Assembly: GCF_007829335.1 (NCBI RefSeq)
Contig: NZ_VIWO01000005.1
Span: forward strand, 434,001-498,000
Direction of reading: 5' to 3'
Length of the DNA: 64,000 nucleotides
Source: Chitinophaga polysaccharea
GTDB taxonomy: Bacteria > Bacteroidota > Bacteroidia > Chitinophagales > Chitinophagaceae
Shown here: positions 1 to 10,800 of the stretch, piece by piece
How the letters are laid out: each line of letters begins with the position of its first letter
Numbering within the stretch: the stretch's first letter is position 1
Made by a program: the position numbers and the translations under genes
Notes under the pieces: generated by a model
Seen by the model: only the letters and a program-made list of their open reading frames with translations
What the model was told of the DNA's origin: nothing
Database searches by the model: none

Positions 1-2021
1 TTATACAGGTCCAGCGCCAGCACATCTTTGCCGGGCATATTGATGTTGCCCGCAGCGGCTCCCGTCATGCTGGCGTTGGTTAACAACAGCAGCTCACCAT
101 CCGCCAGCCGGCGGCGCTGATGATAAATGTTGCCGCCAATTGTGTCGCCGTGTAATGCTGCGATGCTAAAGCCATTGTTGTGCAATTGATGCAGTAATAC
201 AGACCGACTCACCTCATTTACCGTTTGGCGAATGGCATTCAACTCTTTGTTCGGGGCTCCATCTATCAATTGTACCTGCTCAAAATGTACCACCCTGCCA
301 CCAGCGGCGATATATTTTTGCAGCAAGCGAAACGTAGTACCGTCCATATTTTCCATTCCCGGTGGGATGACCACATATTGGTAGGCCCGCCGGCCAATTA
401 CAAAGTGTTTTCCTTCCACTCTTCCCTGGTCTTTGATAATGTTTTCTGAGCCCAGATCATACTCCAGGTACGCCCGTTGCATCATGGTCACAAAATCATT
501 AAAGGCCTTCGTGATATCGAAGAATCGCTTATTTTCTCCATTCCTGGCATAGTACATCCAGGCGGAGGTGGTAGGCTCCAGTACCAGGATGTCGTTGTAC
601 TGTTGCCCTTTAGACAACAGGTAAGACAAGCGCGTATAATAATGATTCATTTCGTTGTAATACGGCCACCATGGTTCATGGTAAGAGAAACTCGGTGGGT
701 AGTCATATTTACGTGCACCCGTTAACGTAGAAAATGATAAATGTTGATTTAAAAAATTTACCCCCAACACAAATTCCCAGTCGGCCAGGCGTTTCATATC
801 TTTAAAGGTCAGCTCCCAGCCTCCGCCGCCATACGTTTCCGACAGGGTACGGGTTTTACCCAATTGATTGGCTACGCTTCCCAATTCACGCACTGCGCGG
901 ATATTCCCAAATTGTACCGGTTTGTCTTCGTTGTATTGGTTGAAGAGCATGTCGATACCCGGCATTTGCTGCCAGGCATACATGGCCATGTTATCCGGTC
1001 CGTGATAGGGACTGGGCCAGCCATGTTCCCAATAATGCCCGGTGCCGGTCAACTGGTGCGCAGCCATGTACTGATAGGTAGGCTTAGCCCACCGGTCGAT
1101 GAACAGCGTTAGCAGTACCTGGTAATAGTTGTGCCGTACCCGTTTCCAGTCGCCCACCTCTTTAAACAGCGATGGCAAGTGCAAACGGAGGTCATAGCCC
1201 CAGGTATGGGAAAAACGATCGAATAAATCGGGTGTCCAGCGCACTGAATGTTGCCCTTCGTTGATAATAGTGGGCTCATCGGAAAAAACGCCTTTCACCG
1301 TTTTCCCAAATTCACGACCCACCACTTTCTCATAGGGTTTATAAGTAACATCTATAAATTTATCGGTAACGCCCTTTGCCATTAAGTCTACATAAGACAC
1401 GCCGATAGGGCCTGCTACAGAGCCACGGTTGGATTTCTGGTAATTCACTTTCCGGAATAACAGGTAATGTCCCTGCTTGCCCGATTCATCTGCAACATGG
1501 CTGGTGATATCCTTATAGGCACCATCCTGTTCTTTCAGGCACAGGAAAAAGGGTGATAAATCAGCGGGTAACTGCGTTGCTTCTTCCATATACAACATCT
1601 GCCCCTGGTTATAGGCCTCTGGCATTTGATCGGCTACTAATCCGCCGGCAAAACCAGTTGGATAGGAGTTTTCATCGTATATCCAGATATTGAGCCCCAG
1701 CTTTTTTGCCTGCTGTACGGAGTAGTCGAACAAGTCGAACCACTCTTTTGACAGGTACTCCGTGATCAATCCCGGCCGCGCATGAATGATCACACCGCCG
1801 AAATCATTCTTCCGGTAATCGTTCAGCATAGAGTCGACCAGCGTTTTAGTGATCTTCGTATTCCACACCCAAAATGGTACTGTGCCATAATCGCGACCAG
1901 GACTTTTAAAGCCCGCTGCCACCTTGTCAAACCGTTCCTGTTGTGCACTTACACGGCTACACGCCAACGCTAGAACGGCTATCAACACACGAAAAAGAAA
2001 GAAGCGAATATTATACTGCAT
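1..2021 (-). CDS. GH106-type alpha-L-rhamnosidase (3' end outside window)
   Basis: The reading frame is open from an ATG at 2021 to the window edge (673 codons visible). It starts with a hydrophobic signal (MQYNIRFFLFRVLIAVLALA, then a Cys, so possibly a lipoprotein). The body matches the family of large secreted alpha-L-rhamnosidases (GH106): an early block around WVWNTKI, an S-D-E-P motif with Glu at about residue 249, and the family hallmark SETYGGGGWELTF with Glu at about residue 395. Those two glutamates fit the acid and base positions known from GH106 enzymes; this assignment is from memory of the family. The protein would remove terminal rhamnose from a glycan in the periplasm or at the outer membrane. 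It starts 10 bases after the GH20 stop codon, so it is the distal visible gene of the same operon. The missing C-terminus prevents a length comparison. Confidence 0.85.
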   Translation of the reverse strand, partial: MQYNIRFFLFRVLIAVLALACSRVSAQQERFDKVAAGFKSPGRDYGTVPFWVWNTKITKTLVDSMLNDYRKNDFGGVIIHARPGLITEYLSKEWFDLFDYSVQQAKKLGLNIWIYDENSYPTGFAGGLVADQMPEAYNQGQMLYMEEATQLPADLSPFFLCLKEQDGAYKDITSHVADESGKQGHYLLFRKVNYQKSNRGSVAGPIGVSYVDLMAKGVTDKFIDVTYKPYEKVVGREFGKTVKGVFSDEPTIINEGQHSVRWTPDLFDRFSHTWGYDLRLHLPSLFKEVGDWKRVRHNYYQVLLTLFIDRWAKPTYQYMAAHQLTGTGHYWEHGWPSPYHGPDNMAMYAWQQMPGIDMLFNQYNEDKPVQFGNIRAVRELGSVANQLGKTRTLSETYGGGGWELTFKDMKRLADWEFVLGVNFLNQHLSFSTLTGARKYDYPPSFSYHEPWWPYYNEMNHYYTRLSYLLSKGQQYNDILVLEPTTSAWMYYARNGENKRFFDITKAFNDFVTMMQRAYLEYDLGSENIIKDQGRVEGKHFVIGRRAYQYVVIPPGMENMDGTTFRLLQKYIAAGGRVVHFEQVQLIDGAPNKELNAIRQTVNEVSRSVLLHQLHNNGFSIAALHGDTIGGNIYHQRRRLADGELLLLTNASMTGAAAGNINMPGKDVLALDLY

Positions 2022-2031
2022 AAAAAGAAAC

Positions 2032-3942
2032 TTAGTTTTCAGATGGCTTAGTATTATCCAGCAAAGTGCGCGTGACGATGCTTCTGCGCCCCGCCGGGGT
2101 AATCACGATGGTTTTAAGCGTGATGGTTTTCCCCTTAGGAATACGAATGGTAACGGGTTCCGTATACAGGTGATCGTAATCGCCTGGAGGCCGGTTGTTC
2201 AGTGTATAGTAAATTTTAGCGCCGGGAACCGGTGGTTGATCAATCGCTAACTTAAAAATACCGGTTACGATGGTGGTATCTGTATCATCAAAAACAGCCG
2301 GTACGCGGTAGTTAATGCCCGCTTTATCGAAGCGGGACAAGTGTACCGGAAGGGCCGTACCGGCAAAGCGCGGATAACTTTTCACCGCTTCGGCCGACCA
2401 CCCCGTTTCCGCCAGGGCCAGCATACGTGGCAGCAACATGTATTGCAGCTTGGATATATTCGGGATATGTTCAGTCCACAGGCAGGCTTCTACCCCCAGG
2501 ATATGTTGTTTATCCGCCTTTGATAAAGCCGGGTACTCCGGGTTATACGCGTAAGTCTTCCATACCGGTGCATTGCCACCGTGGCTGGAAGGTTCCTGGT
2601 CGGAGAGACTTTGGGCATAATCGAAATAAAAACCGTTGCCACCGGGCGCCAGTATAATATCTAGGCCTCTCCTGGTTTGTGTCATGGCGCCCTTCTCTCC
2701 GAAGCGGTTCATGACCGTAAAATTTCCGTCCGGGTTACTGGCGGCTACTTCATCCCAGGCAATCATTTTTTTGTGTTTGGCGAGAATGATCTTATTCAAT
2801 CGCGCAATAAAGTAACCTTGCAGCGCATGTACATCGCGCAGCTGATGTTGTTTCATAAAATGCAGTACGGCGGTATCTTTCTCCCAAAAGCCTTTATAGC
2901 ACTCATCACCGCCGATATGGATATAGGGATAAGGGAACAGTGCAGCTACTTCTTCAAATACATTATTGAGAAACTCGTATACCTTTTCATCTGTAGGGTT
3001 GAGGGAATTATCGACATACATTTCAAAACCTCCGGTAGAGAACCATTTGGCGAAGCTGCTACCGGGATTCACTTTAATATGCGGATTGCGCGTTACGCAT
3101 AGTTCCGGGTAGGCAGCAATGGCCGCCATGGCATGCCCGGGTACATCTATTTCGGGAAGGATATCAATATGCCTGTCGGCCGCATAGCGGATGATTTCTT
3201 TTACCTCTTCCTGTGTGTAAAAACCGCCATCGGTGGCCGCTTCGCCCGGCTGCGGTGGTAATGTTTTATCGCCGAACCCGAGGCGGGGTACGCGCCAGGC
3301 CCCTACTTCCGTTAACTTAGGATAACGCTTGATTTCGAGTCGCCATCCCTGGTCATCAGTAAGGTGCCAGTGGAAACGATTCAACTTATAAGCCGCCATC
3401 AGGTCGAGCAGGTCTTTGATCTCTTCTACGGTAAAAAAATGCCGGGACACGTCCAGCATCAATCCCCGGTAACCAAAGCGGGGCGCGTCTTCTATGCGCA
3501 TACATGGAATAGCGATGGTATCTTTTGTTTGTACCGGCAGCAGTTGCAACAAAGTTTGCATACCGTAAAACAAGCCGGCGCCTTTGCCGGCAAGTGTGAT
3601 ATGGGTGGGCGTTACCTCTAGCCGGTATCCTTCTTCCGGTAGTTGTGCAGTCCCCTTGTTGGTGATCAATAACTCCGGTTGGCCATTGTTATCTGCATGC
3701 GCTACTACTTTGTTATCAAAGCCGGTACTGCGCCGCAAATGGTCTGTAAAAATTTGTACGGTGCGGGCTTCCGCAGCATCGACACTTATCAACGTGCGGG
3801 CACTGAAAACAAAACTCCCCGTATCCGATTGTATTGTGCGGGGCGCCGGAATCAGCGCTGATGCCATATGCTGGGCCGTGCTACTATTAACCAAAAAGCC
3901 CAGCAAGGCCACTCCTGTTGTTATATATTTCTTCCAATACAT
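2032..3942 (-). CDS. Beta-N-acetylhexosaminidase, GH20
   Basis: 636 residues with a signal peptide (cleavage near STAQ-H). An N-terminal GH20b-like domain (about residues 30-155) precedes the catalytic TIM barrel (about 160-500). The barrel carries HWHLTDDQGWR and the catalytic pair in HIGGDE, Asp346-Glu347, the residues that polarise the substrate acetamido group and act as acid/base in GH20. The C-terminal 110 residues resemble the chitobiase C-terminal beta-sandwich. The predicted role is release of terminal GlcNAc/GalNAc from oligosaccharides in the periplasm. It follows the propeller-like lipoprotein gene directly (stop and start share position 3942) and precedes the rhamnosidase, so the locus targets a glycan holding both sugars. 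Confidence 0.93.
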   Translation of the reverse strand: MYWKKYITTGVALLGFLVNSSTAQHMASALIPAPRTIQSDTGSFVFSARTLISVDAAEARTVQIFTDHLRRSTGFDNKVVAHADNNGQPELLITNKGTAQLPEEGYRLEVTPTHITLAGKGAGLFYGMQTLLQLLPVQTKDTIAIPCMRIEDAPRFGYRGLMLDVSRHFFTVEEIKDLLDLMAAYKLNRFHWHLTDDQGWRLEIKRYPKLTEVGAWRVPRLGFGDKTLPPQPGEAATDGGFYTQEEVKEIIRYAADRHIDILPEIDVPGHAMAAIAAYPELCVTRNPHIKVNPGSSFAKWFSTGGFEMYVDNSLNPTDEKVYEFLNNVFEEVAALFPYPYIHIGGDECYKGFWEKDTAVLHFMKQHQLRDVHALQGYFIARLNKIILAKHKKMIAWDEVAASNPDGNFTVMNRFGEKGAMTQTRRGLDIILAPGGNGFYFDYAQSLSDQEPSSHGGNAPVWKTYAYNPEYPALSKADKQHILGVEACLWTEHIPNISKLQYMLLPRMLALAETGWSAEAVKSYPRFAGTALPVHLSRFDKAGINYRVPAVFDDTDTTIVTGIFKLAIDQPPVPGAKIYYTLNNRPPGDYDHLYTEPVTIRIPKGKTITLKTIVITPAGRRSIVTRTLLDNTKPSEN

Positions 3943-4997
3943 TACTGGTAATTATTGTACACCATCTTTATTTTATAGAAGCAGGCGCCATTTACTACGC
4001 GTGAGCCCTGCCATTGTCCGCCGGCGGTATAAAAATCAATCGTGCTGGTAGACCAGCCATTCAGGTTGCAACTCACTTCCGGACGCGGATTTTTATTCGC
4101 GTCGGGGCGCACCAGCACAATCTGTCCGCTGGGCTGATTCACGATTCCTTTTACAAAAGTGAGATTGTTGGTAGGTGAGGCACTAAAGGTTTTAGTGGTT
4201 TTATTAAACACATATTCGCCACCGTTGGTGGTTACCCACAACAGGTTTTTATTGCCATAGTACGCGCCTACTTCGTGGCCCCACACAGTAGGTAACGTAA
4301 CGCGGTATTGTGTGAGTTCCGTTAGTTCAGGCATGGCGTCTGTGCCGCCCACTGCCAGCGCGGTAAGGATATGCGCATTGTTGGACAAGTCCTGCCCGGT
4401 TACCCATAGCGCGTTGATACCAGGATCCCATAACACCGCATGCGCAGCGCCCAGGGTAAACTCCGCATAGGTATTATTATCTGCTCCCTGGGAAGATGCA
4501 TATACGCGGATCCAGTTACCATCGGAGGCTGCCAGGGCTATGTTTCCATTGGGCAACAGCTCTGCGGAGTGCAGGTTGCCGCTCATTATTTTCGACCATA
4601 CCCGCTTGCCGGAAGGATAGGCGATTACCGTTGCCATGCCGTTGTCGCTGATGGCCGCATAATCCGCATCCTGCCAGACTTTCATTTTCCTGACTTTAAA
4701 ATCGGTACCGCCCCCAAATGCTTTGATTTCAGCGGTGCTGAATCCCTGCGTGGTAGTGGGTGACCAACTCCATTTCTTTGCCTCGCTGGTATTCCAGTTA
4801 GTCACTGTCGGATCGTAAATCTCTACCTGCTTGCTGTTATCGTTGGTGAGCGCCAGCTGCAGCCCCGGATAAGACACCGGAGGCTGCACAGTTGGCGGGT
4901 TATTATCTGGACCGTTGGAGGAACCCGACTTTTTACTGCAGGCTATCTGAAAAAACACGCCGCCAAGCAGGGCGCCTGCAAAAATTATTTTCCTCAT
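3942..4997 (-). CDS. Propeller-like lipoprotein, copy B (DUF6528-like)
   Basis: 351 residues from the ATG at 4997. An upstream in-frame start at 5021 would overlap the preceding gene and push the lipoprotein signal inward, so the later ATG is preferred. MRKIIFAGALLGGVFFQIAC is a clear lipobox, followed by a Ser/Gly/Pro linker. The rest is built of short strand repeats with recurring motifs: EIYDP, WSW, NGNIALAASDGNWIRVY, AHAVLWD, ALWVTG, WGHEV, TNGGEYVF, VKGI. This suggests a beta-propeller. I associate it from memory with the Bacteroidota family DUF6528; no activity is known to me. It is a clear paralogue of the gene just upstream, and may bind or cleave the target glycan. Confidence 0.8.
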   Translation of the reverse strand: MRKIIFAGALLGGVFFQIACSKKSGSSNGPDNNPPTVQPPVSYPGLQLALTNDNSKQVEIYDPTVTNWNTSEAKKWSWSPTTTQGFSTAEIKAFGGGTDFKVRKMKVWQDADYAAISDNGMATVIAYPSGKRVWSKIMSGNLHSAELLPNGNIALAASDGNWIRVYASSQGADNNTYAEFTLGAAHAVLWDPGINALWVTGQDLSNNAHILTALAVGGTDAMPELTELTQYRVTLPTVWGHEVGAYYGNKNLLWVTTNGGEYVFNKTTKTFSASPTNNLTFVKGIVNQPSGQIVLVRPDANKNPRPEVSCNLNGWSTSTIDFYTAGGQWQGSRVVNGACFYKIKMVYNNYQ

Positions 4998-5001
4998 CGT
5001 A

Positions 5002-6126
5002 TCAATAGTAGTTTGGATCAAATGTTTTTCCTTTATAGATGGCGGCGCCCCCTACGGTACGGGAGCCGGTAGCGGCGCCGGTGGTGGCATCGTAAAAATT
5101 AACTACAGAAGTGCACCAGGTATTGGCGGGATACAGCGGACAAGCATTACTGGGCACCGTTTCCACCAGGGTGTTCTGACCCGGTTGACTGCTGATACCT
5201 TTTACCATGGTTTGTTGTGCCGCGCCGGGCAGGTCGCTGAAGGCGCCTGTTGAAATATGGAATACATAAGTGCCGCCATTGGTGGACAGCAACAGCTGAT
5301 CGGGATTATTTACATCGGCCGACAGGTCATGTCCCCAGGCGGAAGGTAACACGGTATAGGAAGCGAGTAAGTCTAATTTCGGATTGGTGATGGTACCTCC
5401 CGATCTTGCGGTATTGTAACCGTATTTTCTCAGCTCATTGCCCAGCGCCCATAATACCTGGTGGGTATCATCCCACAGCACGGCATGCGCAGAAGTAAAA
5501 AAATACTGGGTGTTAACGCCATGATTGGGCGCTGGCTGTGAAGAAGAATAGATGCGTATCCATCCCTGCGGCCATGCGGCGCCGGCGCTGGCTACTATGC
5601 AGTTGCCATCGGGCAGTATTTCCATGGCATGTAGCCGCGTTGTATCATTAAAGCCCATTACCCAAAGCTTCTGGCCACGTGTACCCGTGCCCGTATACCG
5701 GGCAATAGTAGCCAGCCGGTAAGAGGTGGCGGTGATCACTTGTGCGGTACCGGTAAATACGGTGTTATTCCTCACTTTAATATCTGTAGGGGCTTCCCAC
5801 AGGGGGATTTCGCTGGTAGCGTTGTACGACAGCGCGGTGGTCGGCATCCAGCTCCATTTGGGCGTAGTCCAGGAAGCATCTGCCGGGTCATATACTTCTA
5901 TCTTGCTGTTGGCCTGGTTGGTGACAGCTACCCAACAACAGGTGGGAGCTGTGGTAGCGGCGGTAGTTGTTTTTACCGTCCCGTTTCCGGGGGTACCGGC
6001 TAAAGTGGGTAGTTGTTCTGCCCGTTGTGTACAGGAGGCAGCTAACAAGCTACAAGCAAAAACTGTTAACTGAACACGGGTTGACCGTAAGCGGGCAATA
6101 CCTGCCCTCATCACGACATTTTTCAT
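5002..6126 (-). CDS. Propeller-like lipoprotein, copy A (DUF6528-like)
   Basis: 374 residues with a lipobox after residue 30 (SLLAASC). It shares the repeat motifs of its downstream neighbour in the same order: EVYDPADASW, WSWMPTT, DIKVRN, HAMEILPDGNCIVAS, WIRIYSSSQ, AHAVLWDD, LWALGNEL, WGHDL, TNGGTYVF, VKGISSQPGQ. The two genes therefore arose by tandem duplication. The stop lies 4 bases before the start of copy B. It is separated from the upstream susD-like gene by a terminator-like hairpin, so it may be expressed at a lower level than the receptor genes. The catalytic or binding role is unknown. Confidence 0.8.
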   Translation of the reverse strand: MKNVVMRAGIARLRSTRVQLTVFACSLLAASCTQRAEQLPTLAGTPGNGTVKTTTAATTAPTCCWVAVTNQANSKIEVYDPADASWTTPKWSWMPTTALSYNATSEIPLWEAPTDIKVRNNTVFTGTAQVITATSYRLATIARYTGTGTRGQKLWVMGFNDTTRLHAMEILPDGNCIVASAGAAWPQGWIRIYSSSQPAPNHGVNTQYFFTSAHAVLWDDTHQVLWALGNELRKYGYNTARSGGTITNPKLDLLASYTVLPSAWGHDLSADVNNPDQLLLSTNGGTYVFHISTGAFSDLPGAAQQTMVKGISSQPGQNTLVETVPSNACPLYPANTWCTSVVNFYDATTGAATGSRTVGGAAIYKGKTFDPNYY

Positions 6127-6162
6127 GATAGTAAGTTTTAGTTATGGATGCAGTTTTTTGTA

Positions 6163-6195
6163 AAAACAAGGGGGGACTTGCCTATCCCCCGCTTG
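6163..6195 (-). terminator. Attenuator/terminator hairpin between susD-like gene and enzyme genes
   Basis: Read on the minus strand, CAAG plus GGGGGA pairs with TCCCCC plus CTTG around an 8-base loop (one bulged base), and the stem is followed by TTGTTTTTAC. It sits 48 bases after the SusD stop and before the lipoprotein and glycosidase genes on the same strand. It has the form of an intrinsic terminator that would let only part of the receptor transcript continue into the enzymes. Confidence 0.55.
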
Positions 6196-6242
6196 GTGTA
6201 AATCATTGCTTCATCTTGTTATGTAAAGCGAGTTTAAAGGAC

Positions 6243-7799
6243 TTAGTATCCTGGGTTTTGTGTGAGTTTGTCGTTTAGCAATACTTCCGCATTGGGTATC
6301 GGAAACAATAGCCTGTCCTGCGTTACATTGTAGCTGCCTGGCCGCAGGTAACTGTACTGTGCCTTTTGCTTCACGCCAAAGGCATTCATTACCGTGATGG
6401 CATTACCGGTACGCACGAGGTCGAGCCAGCGCTTATTTTCAAAGGCCAGTTCCACCCTTCTTTCTTTCAGCAGCACAGCTTGCAGGTTCGTCTTATCGGC
6501 GGTAGTGATATCATGCAGTGCATCCCCAAAGGCGCGTTCTCTCACCGCATTGAGGTAAGGCAGGGCTTCACCTGTCTTACCTTGCTGGTTGAGGCTTTCC
6601 GCGAGCAACAACAACACTTCTGAATAGCGGTAAACAGGCCAGTTGTCGTTCGTTTGGTTGCCGATGGTATGAGTGTGGAGAAACTTTTTAGGAAACGGGC
6701 GGCCTACTTTGCCTGGCGCCGGCGTATAATTCACCGATGATTTTACAGCGGTGGCGGTAAAATCGTCGGTGCCATTAAAGGTGCCTTCCGCTATGGCTAT
6801 GGACGCATCGAGGCGCTGATCACCTGCTTCATAGGCATCGATCAGGTCTTGTGTGGGCGTATTATAACCTCCAACGGTGGTTACGCTGTTGAAGTTAACG
6901 CCCGTTACTACCGTGGTGTTGACCATGCGCGGCAGGAAATTATAGATCGATGCGTCGGTATTTGCCTGTGGGGTGGCGAGCCCGCTGTTGAACTGGATTT
7001 CAAACACGGATTCGAGGCCGTTTTTATTAGAGAGTTGAAAGGCGTCGCCATAGTTTTGATACAACGAATACCCCATGGTCGTTACCTGTTTCAGGGCTGC
7101 TTCTGCCAGGTCGTATTTTTTCAGCGTCAGGTATACATCGCCCAGCAGGGTTAAGGCGGCGCCTTTGGTGGCACGGCCGGTTTGCGGGAATGTAGGCGCC
7201 GCCAGTTTTGCTACCGCATCGGTGGCATCCGCAATGATCAGGTCATACACCTGTTGCGCAGTGGAACGCGGAATATAGGTTTGCTCACGGCCCAATGGTG
7301 CATGATCATAAATGGGTACGCCTCCGTAAAAACGCACCAGGTCGAAATAAGCCAGGGCGCGGATAAATTTCACCTGGCCCAGGATGGCGTTGCGACTGGC
7401 ATCCGACAACTTAATATCGTTGATATGGTCTACGATTACATTCACCGCGGAAATCGCATTATAAGCGGCATTCCACTTGGGTGGCGTCTGGTTGTTATAT
7501 TTATCATCCAGGAAATCGGCCACTGCATAACGGTTTACCGTAGCTACGGCCTGATCGGAAGATTTATAATCATAGTGTGCATTATCGGAGCGCATTTCGC
7601 CCATGGTCCAGGCGCTCTTGTTGTTATATAATCCCCGTAACTGGTTGTAGGCGCCGTTCACTGCCAGGTTAAAGTCGTTTTCCGTTTTGAAATAACTTCC
7701 TAACGTTACATTGTTGGGATCATTTTCGGTAAGGAACTTTTTACAGGACGTTGCTGAGAGGCTTAGTACCGCTAATATGGAACAGATAATCTTTTTCAT
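6243..7799 (-). CDS. SusD/RagB-family outer-membrane lipoprotein
   Basis: 518 residues. The lipobox (LSATSC, then KKFL) and the following EN-DPNNVT stretch are typical of SusD proteins. Helical TPR-like repeats and the RagB motifs (AYNQLRGLY, RALAYFDLVRFYGGVP, YRYSEVLLLLAESLNQQGK, LNAVRERA, LLKERRVELAFENKRWLDLVRTG) run through the sequence. SusD proteins sit on the cell surface as a lid over the SusC barrel and capture the glycan. The gene follows the SusC gene by 12 bases, the usual pair arrangement. Confidence 0.95.
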   Translation of the reverse strand: MKKIICSILAVLSLSATSCKKFLTENDPNNVTLGSYFKTENDFNLAVNGAYNQLRGLYNNKSAWTMGEMRSDNAHYDYKSSDQAVATVNRYAVADFLDDKYNNQTPPKWNAAYNAISAVNVIVDHINDIKLSDASRNAILGQVKFIRALAYFDLVRFYGGVPIYDHAPLGREQTYIPRSTAQQVYDLIIADATDAVAKLAAPTFPQTGRATKGAALTLLGDVYLTLKKYDLAEAALKQVTTMGYSLYQNYGDAFQLSNKNGLESVFEIQFNSGLATPQANTDASIYNFLPRMVNTTVVTGVNFNSVTTVGGYNTPTQDLIDAYEAGDQRLDASIAIAEGTFNGTDDFTATAVKSSVNYTPAPGKVGRPFPKKFLHTHTIGNQTNDNWPVYRYSEVLLLLAESLNQQGKTGEALPYLNAVRERAFGDALHDITTADKTNLQAVLLKERRVELAFENKRWLDLVRTGNAITVMNAFGVKQKAQYSYLRPGSYNVTQDRLLFPIPNAEVLLNDKLTQNPGY

Positions 7800-7811
7800 T
7801 TTTGCTGATTT

Positions 7812-10800
7812 TTAAAGGCCAAGGTTCAAGCCAAACGTAAAGGTTCTTTGCAGTGGGTAAGCACCCAGGTCTTGTCCCTGCTGCGTCACAAATGCCAGTC
7901 CTCCAGCACTCACTTCCGGGTTACCGGGATAGCTGGTAAAGATGTACACGTTTTGTGCAGAAGCATACAACCTGAGGTTCTTGATATATTGCGTCCTGAA
8001 CTTTCTCAGCATATACCCGAGCGTGATATTGTTGATGGTGATATGCGATGCATCATGGATAAACAGGGTATTGTCTGTACGGTAAGCGGCCGTAGTATTG
8101 GCTAATGTGCGCGCCACTTTTCCATCTCCGGGATCTGACTCAGAGCGCCAGCGGTTCAGCAATTCCGGCGGACCGTTGAATACGCCATCCAGGTTGTAGG
8201 TACTTTCCTGCATACCATTCTTCAATTTGTTGCCGTAAGTGCCTGATATGGCAATACTCAAATCAAAATTTTTGTATTGAAAGCTGTTACTCAAACCAAA
8301 GATAAATTTTGGATTAGGATCCCCTATTACGGTTTGATCTTCCGGGAAGGTGATCTTACCATCGCCGTTTAAATCTTTGAACCGCACGGTGCCCGCCTGG
8401 GAAAGCGTGGTGGTACCTGTGCCATAGTATTTGGGGCCTGCATCGGCTTCTGCCTGGTTTTTGAAAATGCCATCAAACACATATCCATAAAACTGGCCAA
8501 CAGGTTTTCCCACCAGCGTTCTGTAGTCGGTAAATTCGGAGAGGGTAGTCGTAGGGGCATCTGCAAAAGAAATATTATTCAGGCCAATCCTTTTCACGAT
8601 GTTCCTGTTAAAGGAGATGTTGAAGTCGGTATTCCATTTAAATGCACCAACCAGGTTTTTCGTGCTCACTGTAATTTCATGTCCCCACTGGCGGATATCA
8701 CCCAGGTTGTCCTGTACGCTGCTGAAGCCGGAAGATTGCGGCACCGGTACGGTAAACAACAAGCCGTCGGTGAGCTTATCGTAGTAATCGTATGCCAGCG
8801 TGATGCGGTTGTCGAACAGGCCCAGGTCAAAACCTATATCCAATTGCTTATTACGTTCCCAGGCTAGTCCTTGATTACCTAAGCTGTTCTGCACTTTTCC
8901 GGGAGCCAGGCCATTTGAGAACACATAGTTGGCAGAGCCTACACCGGCTGCGAACCTGTAATTCCCACCCATTTCATTCATACCGGTTAAACCATAAGAG
9001 GCTCTTACTTTCAGTAAACTCAGTTGAGATATATTTTTGAGAAAGGCTTCGTCACTCACCATCCAGCTGGCGCCAATGGAAGGGAAAGTCCCCCACCTGT
9101 GATCGGCGCCAAAGCGGGACGAGCCATCGCTTCTCATGGTAGCCTGTAAAAAGTAACGGTCTTTATAACTATAGTTGACACGCGCCAGCAGCGACGCCAT
9201 TGTCCACGCATCAAACCGGGACGTGTTGGTAGTAAAGCGGGTAGCAGCCGATAGCTGGGATACGCTGTTATCGGGATAATCGCGACCCACCACATCGCTG
9301 GAAAAAGCGGTGGAGCGTTGTACGGTAAAACCACCCATTACATTCAGCGAGTGATTTTCACCGAAGCGGTTCTGGTAAGTCAACGTGTTTTCGTTGAGCC
9401 AGGAATAAACATTATTGATCAGCGACTCTCCAAGGGCGGTATTATTTCCTGGTGGCGGGTTTTCGATTGGCAGCGCGTTGAATCCCCCCATGGAGGTAGA
9501 TGGAATAAACCGGTTGCGGGTCATATTGCCTACATCGGCACTACCAGAAGCGCGGAAGGTCAGGTGCTCCAGCAGTTTTATTTCGGTAAACAGGTTCGCC
9601 AGTACACGCAGGCGATTTGCATCATCCTGTACTTCCAGTAGTTGCCGGAGTGGATTAGCCCATACAAACTGGTTGGTAAACCCTGAAATGCCCAGGGCCA
9701 GCGAGCCATCGGGATTATAAGGCGACCCCATGGTAGGCATCATAGAGGCTGATGCAAAAATGGCGCGTTGACCATCTACGTTAAAGCCGGTACCCTGGCG
9801 GTTATTATGCTCCAGCTGCATAGAAGGTGCTACGCCGAAGCCCAGCTTCACGCGCTTGCCCAGGTTAAAGTCGCCATTTACACGCAGCGAAAAGCGTTTA
9901 TAACCGGTATTCTTCAGGATACCCTGCTGGTCAAAATAACCACCCACCATGCTGAAGGCCGACTTGTCGTTACCGGTATTGATGGCAATGCTATAATTCT
10001 GTACAGGGGCTGTCCGGGTTAATACGCTGAACCAATCGGTTCCTTTACCGTATTGCTCCGGGTTTTGGTATACCGCGGGGATACCGCCGGTATAGCCTTC
10101 GTACTTGATCTTATCTTCATAAAATCCCTTCATGTAAGTAGCCAGCTGAGTGGCATCCATTACCGGGGGAATCAGTTCCCGCATCAGGGAAGCGGCGCCG
10201 TAGTAGGAATTAAAATTGATTTGTGTGGCGCCGGACTTTCCTCTTTTGGTAGTGATCAGAATCACACCATTGGCCGCGCGTGAACCATACAAGGCGGTAG
10301 AGGAAGCATCTTTCAAAATGGTAAAGGATTCAATTTCATCGGGGTTGATATTATTGATATTATCGGGGTCGCCAAGCATCGGTTGCCCATCTACTACCAC
10401 CAGGGGGCGTACGTTGGAGGTTAAAGATGCAGCACCGCGTATACGCAAATCCATGCTTTGTCCGGGCCGGCCGGTGGTTTGCGCTACCTGTGCGCCTGGC
10501 AATTTACCCTGCAATCTTTCAGCGAAGGTACCGGTCGACTGGTCCTTGATATCGGTAGCCGACAGCGTTGCTACGGCGCCCACGATTTCGCGGGTATGCT
10601 GTCTGCCATAGGCCACCACTACTTCTCCCAGTTGAGAAGAGGTTTGTTCCAGTTGTACATTGATCACGGTTTGACCATTAATAGGTACTTCTTTAGGTGT
10701 ATATCCCAGGTATTTGAAGGATAGTACGCCTTCTCCATCGGGTACATTAATAGAATAAGAACCATCCGGCTGGGTAGCGGTACCGGTTTGGGTTCCTTTC

